A stretch of DNA of 8,848 nt from an uncultured Paracoccaceae bacterium. Lineage in GTDB: Bacteria; Pseudomonadota; Alphaproteobacteria; Rhodobacterales; Rhodobacteraceae. The notes below the pieces were generated by a model, which saw only the letters and a program-made list of their open reading frames with translations, was not told the DNA's origin and ran no database searches. Positions 5,698 through 8,848 of the stretch are shown piece by piece (the first letter of the stretch is position 1; each line of letters starts with the position of its first letter). Location of the stretch: the NCBI GenBank assembly GCA_937927675.1, contig CALBSG010000057.1, forward strand, positions 1 through 8,848. The letters are read 5' to 3'. The position numbers were made by a program, and so were the translations under genes.

Positions 5698-7158
5698 ATG
5701 CTCATCAAGCGCGACTTCTACATCGACGGCCGCTGGACCGCCCCCGCCGCCCCCCGCGACTGCGCGGTGATCGACCCCTCGACAGAGGAGGCCTGCGCCA
5801 TCATCTCGCTCGGCTCCGAGGCGGATACCGATCTCGCCGTCGCCGCAGCGAAGCGCGCTTTCCCCGCATGGGCCGCCACCCCACCCGCCGAACGCAAGCG
5901 CTATGTCGAGGCCATCCTCGCCCAATACGAGGCCCGCGCCGAAGAAATGGCCCGCGCCATCAGCCTTGAAATGGGCGCCCCCATCGACATGTCGCGCAGC
6001 GATCAGGCCCCCTGCCTGCCCTGGCACCTCAAGAACTTCCTCACCGCCTTCGACCATATCGAGTGGGTCCGCCCCTTGGGTCCGCATACACCCAATGACC
6101 GTATCGCGCTGGAACCCATCGGTGTGGTGGGCCTGATCACGCCATGGAACTGGCCGATGAACCAGGTCACGCTCAAGGTGATCCCCGCGCTACTGGCAGG
6201 CTGCACCTGTGTGCTGAAACCGTCCGAGGAATCGCCCCTTTCCTCGCTCCTCTTCGCTGAGTTCGTGCATGACGCGGGCGTGCCTGCAGGCGTGGTCAAC
6301 CTCGTCAACGGCGATGGGCTTGGCGTCGGCGCGCGTCTCTCGACGCATCCCGATGTCGAGATGATCTCCTTCACCGGCTCCACGCGCGCCGGCAAGGCCA
6401 TCTCGAAGGCCGCCGCCGAAACGTTGAAGCGGGTCACGCTGGAGCTCGGTGGAAAGGGCGCGAACTTGATCTTCGCCGATGCCGATGACCGCGCTGTGGA
6501 GCGCGGCGTGCGCCATTGCTTCAACAACTCCGGACAAAGCTGCAATGCGCCCACCCGCATGCTGGTGGAACGCCCCGTCTATGACCGTGCGGTGGAAATC
6601 GCCAAACAGGTGGCCGCAGCCACCAGGGTCGCCTCTGCCCACGAACCCGGCCGCCATATTGGCCCCGTGGTGAACAAGCGGCAATGGGATCAGATCCAGG
6701 GCTACATCCAGAAAGGCATCGAGGAAGGTGCGCGTCTCGTCGCAGGCGGCCTCGGCCTGCCCGAAGGGATGAACAAAGGCTACTTCGTCCGCCCCACCGT
6801 CTTTGCCGATGTCAAACCCGGCATGAAGATTGAGAAAGAAGAAATCTTCGGCCCCGTCCTTTCCATCATACCCTTCGACACCGAGGCTGAGGCGGTGCAG
6901 ATCGCCAATGACACACCTTACGGCCTGAGTAATTACGTCCAGTCGCAAGACGGCGCCCGCCGCAACCGTCTCGCTCGCCAACTCCGCGCGGGCATGGTGG
7001 AAATGAACGGCAAATCCCGCAGCGCAGGCTCGCCCTTTGGCGGAGTAAAGGCGTCGGGTCGCGCGCGGGAAGGTGGCATCTGGGGGATCGAAGAATTTCT
7101 CGAAGCCAAAGCCATCTCCGGCTGGGACCCCGACGCCGAAGGGGTTGCCGCCGAGTGA
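5698..7158 (+). CDS. NAD(P)-dependent aldehyde dehydrogenase family protein
   Basis: A full-length 486-residue ALDH-superfamily enzyme that oxidises an aldehyde to the carboxylic acid in the cytosol with NAD(P)+. The N-terminus has the usual FYIDGRW (7-13). Catalytic positions are all present: Asn151 in TPWNWP, the general base Glu249 in LELGGKGAN, the nucleophile Cys282 in NNSGQSCNAPTRM, and Glu382/Phe384 in EEIFGPVL, with KPSEESP and FTGSTRAGK for cofactor binding. The C-terminal SPFGGVKASGRAREGG is typical. Spacing Glu249-Cys282 is 33, near the family norm. The substrate cannot be read from the sequence. The gene stands alone on the plus strand, starts behind a strong ribosome binding site, and is convergent with an acyl-CoA dehydrogenase, so a role in catabolism of an organic acid or alcohol is possible but not shown. 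Confidence 0.93.
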   Translation: MLIKRDFYIDGRWTAPAAPRDCAVIDPSTEEACAIISLGSEADTDLAVAAAKRAFPAWAATPPAERKRYVEAILAQYEARAEEMARAISLEMGAPIDMSRSDQAPCLPWHLKNFLTAFDHIEWVRPLGPHTPNDRIALEPIGVVGLITPWNWPMNQVTLKVIPALLAGCTCVLKPSEESPLSSLLFAEFVHDAGVPAGVVNLVNGDGLGVGARLSTHPDVEMISFTGSTRAGKAISKAAAETLKRVTLELGGKGANLIFADADDRAVERGVRHCFNNSGQSCNAPTRMLVERPVYDRAVEIAKQVAAATRVASAHEPGRHIGPVVNKRQWDQIQGYIQKGIEEGARLVAGGLGLPEGMNKGYFVRPTVFADVKPGMKIEKEEIFGPVLSIIPFDTEAEAVQIANDTPYGLSNYVQSQDGARRNRLARQLRAGMVEMNGKSRSAGSPFGGVKASGRAREGGIWGIEEFLEAKAISGWDPDAEGVAAE

Positions 7159-7464
7159 TGCAAATCTGACCTCTGGCCTTCATCTCGGCCGAAATATGCA
7201 TTCTACGCATCTTCTTGGCACCTGCGTCCCGAGACAGCGCGTATTTTAGGTACTTCAGCCGAGATGAAAGGGTGGCCATAACCGCTCCCACACGGCGGTG
7301 CACGTCAGACATGCTTCACGGCTTGTGAAACCTGCCACGCTCGGCGTCGCATCGAGCAGCCACCACTCTAAGAACAGGCCACTGTCCGGACCGCGTACCG
7401 GCAAGTAGCGTCTGGTCAGCCGGAGATTGCGCCACCTCCGTGACAAGGCGTCAGCTGGTCCCTG
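7159..7464. other. Non-coding gap between convergent genes
   Basis: These 306 bases lie between the 3' ends of the aldehyde dehydrogenase and acyl-CoA dehydrogenase genes. A minus-strand frame at 7255-7446 (63 codons) is open but has no recognisable motif and no good ribosome binding site. Besides the long inverted repeat listed separately there are only small hairpins: ACCGC/GCGGT (7281-7285 with 7295-7299), TTCAC/GTGAA (7315-7319 with 7325-7329) and the 8-base palindrome GTCCGGAC (7384-7391). I do not recognise an RNA gene. Confidence 0.5.
7174..7278. repeat. Long imperfect inverted repeat between convergent genes
   Basis: The left arm TGGCCTTCATCTCGGC (7174-7189) pairs with GCCGAGATGAA (7258-7268) and, after a five-base bulge, with GGCCA (7274-7278), giving 16 paired bases around a 68-base loop. 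It starts 15 bases after the aldehyde dehydrogenase stop. It could be a structured 3' end shared by the two convergent genes, or a small palindromic element. There is no T-run as in a classic intrinsic terminator and no flanking target duplication that I can see. Confidence 0.5.
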
Positions 7465-8592
7465 TCAGGACAACAATTCCCGGGCAATGATGGTGCGTTG
7501 AATCTCGGAGCTGCCTTCGTAGATCCGGAAAATCCGCAGATCCCGCAAATGGCGTTCCAGTGGGAAATCTCGGCAATAGCCATAGCCGCCATGGATCTGC
7601 AATGCGCGGTCCGCGATGCGCCATGCAGCCTCTGAGGCGAAAAGCTTGGCGTGGGCACTTTCCGAGGCATAGCGCGCACCGGTGCCGCGCAGGCGGGCGG
7701 CGGCGTAGCCCAAGGCGCGGGCGGCGGCGAGGTCATTGGCGCTGTCGGCAAGCATCCATTGCAGGCCCTGGAAATCGGCAATCGGTTTGCCGCTGATCTG
7801 CCGATCCTTGGCATAGGCCACCGCTGCCTCGAGTGCGACGGCGGCAATGCCCGTGGCTTGGGCGGCAACCTCAATCCGGCCATTGTCCAACACCTTCATC
7901 GCGGTGCGAAACCCGCTGCCCTCTGGCCCGATGCGGTTTTCCTCTGGCACGAGGCAGTCGAAGGTTACGCCGAAGACATGACCGCCGCGCAGGCCCATGG
8001 TGCGCTCGGGTGGTGCTATCGTGATGCCCGGCGTCACGGCAGGTTCGATCACAAAGGCGGAGACCCCGCGTGCGCCAGCCTCGGGGTCGGTCTTGGCGTA
8101 GACCACGATGAACTCGGCCGCGCCTGCGTTCGAGATGAAGCATTTCGACCCGCGCAACCGATAGCCGGTCCCCTCGCGCCGCGCGGTGGTGCGCATGTCG
8201 GCCGGGTTGGAGCCCGCCCCGGGTTCAGTCAGCGCAAAGGCCCCCAAGGCACCCTGTGCGGCGCGCGGCAGGATGCGAGCCTTGAGCGCAGCATCGCCGC
8301 CAAGATGCAGGCTGTCAGTTGCCAGAAAATGCGCGGTCAACATCGACGCGGTCGAGGCGCAGGCCCCCGCGATGATCTCGACGGCGCGGTACAGCATCGG
8401 GCCGCTGAGACCCAGCCCCCCTTCGGCTTCCGGCAGGTTCAGCCCCATCAACCCCAAGGCAGTCATGGCGGGCAGGTGGCAGGTCGCAAAGCTGGCCGTT
8501 TCGTCCAGTTCTGCGGCTTTCGGTGCCAAAACCTCGGTTGCGAAACGGGTGATCTCGGTCAGGACGGCCTGTTCGTCGTCGTTCCACATCAT
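7465..8592 (-). CDS. Acyl-CoA dehydrogenase
   Basis: A 375-residue FAD-dependent enzyme, normal length for the family, that would introduce a trans double bond between C2 and C3 of an acyl-CoA and pass electrons to electron-transfer flavoprotein. Motifs in order: LNLPEAEGGLGLSG (51-64), the substrate/FAD signature LTEPGAGSN (121-129, with Asn where Asp is commoner), the GSKCFISNAG segment, the middle beta domain with TMGLRGG, the FQGLQWMLAD helix, LQIHGGYGY, and RIYEGSSEIQR, whose Glu359 sits at the catalytic-base position of medium-chain type enzymes. Two ATGs are adjacent; the one at 8592 is favoured by the ribosome binding site seven bases upstream. The CoA-transferase gene ends three bases before it, so the two are almost certainly co-transcribed. 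Chain length or branched/aromatic substrate cannot be judged. Confidence 0.94.
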   Translation of the reverse strand: MMWNDDEQAVLTEITRFATEVLAPKAAELDETASFATCHLPAMTALGLMGLNLPEAEGGLGLSGPMLYRAVEIIAGACASTASMLTAHFLATDSLHLGGDAALKARILPRAAQGALGAFALTEPGAGSNPADMRTTARREGTGYRLRGSKCFISNAGAAEFIVVYAKTDPEAGARGVSAFVIEPAVTPGITIAPPERTMGLRGGHVFGVTFDCLVPEENRIGPEGSGFRTAMKVLDNGRIEVAAQATGIAAVALEAAVAYAKDRQISGKPIADFQGLQWMLADSANDLAAARALGYAAARLRGTGARYASESAHAKLFASEAAWRIADRALQIHGGYGYCRDFPLERHLRDLRIFRIYEGSSEIQRTIIARELLS

Positions 8593-8595
8593 TGC

Positions 8596-8848
8596 TTAGC
8601 CCTCCAGCTCGGCGCGAATTTCGGCGCCATGTTCGTCAAGACCGGGGGCCGGACGGCGCTGCCCACGCGGGCTGCCGACAAACTGAACTGGCTGTTCGGG
8701 CAGGTGGAGCGGGCCAAGCGTCGGATGGGTCACCGACGACACAAGGCCGCGGCCACTGGGACTGCTGCAGTACTGAACGGTGTGAACGAAGTGTTCACCA
8801 GTCTGAGCCAAACGCGCCAACCGGGCGGAAGATTCCGCTCGGTTCAGC
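8596..8848 (-). CDS. CaiB/BaiF-type CoA-transferase, C-terminal part (cut by window edge)
   Basis: The minus-strand frame enters at the right edge and ends with TAA at 8596-8598, giving about 83 codons. The ending reads VTHPTLGPLHLPEQPVQF, then a short Arg/Pro-rich stretch and GLDEHGAEIRAELEG. This matches the usual end of class III CoA-transferases (family pattern HPxxGxxxxxxxPxxF, then P-x-LGEH-x-EIxxELG). Such enzymes move CoA between organic acids. The N-terminal active-site Asp lies outside the window. A TTG at 8820 is not a real start because the frame continues unbroken to the edge. The partner acyl-CoA dehydrogenase follows after three bases, so the pair would activate an acid to its CoA ester and then oxidise it. 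That pathway order is inference. Confidence 0.75.
   Translation of the reverse strand, partial: LNRAESSARLARLAQTGEHFVHTVQYCSSPSGRGLVSSVTHPTLGPLHLPEQPVQFVGSPRGQRRPAPGLDEHGAEIRAELEG
8600..8605 (-). promoter_or_regulatory. Ribosome binding site of the acyl-CoA dehydrogenase gene
   Basis: On the minus strand GGAGGG lies inside the last codons of the CoA-transferase gene, seven bases upstream of the ATG at 8592. It supports 8592 over the adjacent ATG at 8589 and suggests translation linked to the upstream gene. Confidence 0.65.

Noticed and set aside
5698..7158. Different base style of the aldehyde dehydrogenase gene (many CCC/GCC codons) as a sign of transfer
   Set aside because: The difference is slight and within the normal range for a well-expressed gene of a GC-rich alphaproteobacterium. 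Codon statistics against the whole genome would be needed.
7255..7446. 63-codon minus-strand frame in the non-coding gap
   Set aside because: It has no motif, no good ribosome binding site and no resemblance to a known family. It cannot be excluded as a small gene, but nothing supports it.
8775..8787. GAAC-N5-GAAC, similar to a LexA box
   Set aside because: The spacing is five rather than seven, and it lies inside the CoA-transferase coding sequence with no promoter nearby.

Overview
The window looks like GC-rich chromosomal DNA of an alphaproteobacterium, most likely a Rhodobacterales (Roseobacter-group) member. The basis is the codon choice, the style of the encoded proteins, and a GAAC-N7-GAAC element. 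Read on the other strand, that element is the GTTC-N7-GTTC LexA box typical of alphaproteobacteria. The taxonomic call is an inference from reading only.

Layout. Positions 1-453 carry no intact gene. They hold a short stretch resembling the C-terminal end of a recombinase/integrase (probably a remnant) and a plausible promoter. From 454 to 5509 there are five plus-strand genes in two tight groups, most of them related to DNA repair. Group A (454-2714) encodes a short-chain dehydrogenase/reductase-like protein lacking the catalytic tyrosine, a photolyase/cryptochrome-type FAD-binding protein without the usual N-terminal antenna domain, and a small DCC-family (DUF393) CxxC protein. Group B (2802-5509) starts behind a promoter that overlaps a LexA-type operator. 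It encodes a radical SAM protein with a C-terminal helix-hairpin-helix (the 'putative DNA modification/repair radical SAM' family) and a fusion of its usual partner domain with UdgX, the uracil-DNA glycosylase relative that becomes covalently bonded to its product. Genes 2 and 3 of group A overlap as ATGA, and the two genes of group B overlap as GTGA, so translational coupling is likely in both places.

From 5698 to the right edge the content is ordinary metabolism. There is an NAD(P)-dependent aldehyde dehydrogenase on the plus strand, then a roughly 300-base non-coding gap with a long imperfect inverted repeat, then a minus-strand pair: an acyl-CoA dehydrogenase preceded by the C-terminal end of a CaiB/BaiF-type CoA-transferase that runs off the window. 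The CoA-transferase and acyl-CoA dehydrogenase probably act in sequence on one organic acid (CoA activation, then alpha,beta-dehydrogenation). Whether the convergent aldehyde dehydrogenase belongs to that pathway cannot be told from here.

The most interesting part is the DNA-repair island. It combines a light/flavin-type enzyme of unusual domain order, whose key photolyase residues appear retained, with an apparently SOS-inducible radical SAM-UdgX pair. The chemistry of the radical SAM partner is, to my knowledge, not established.
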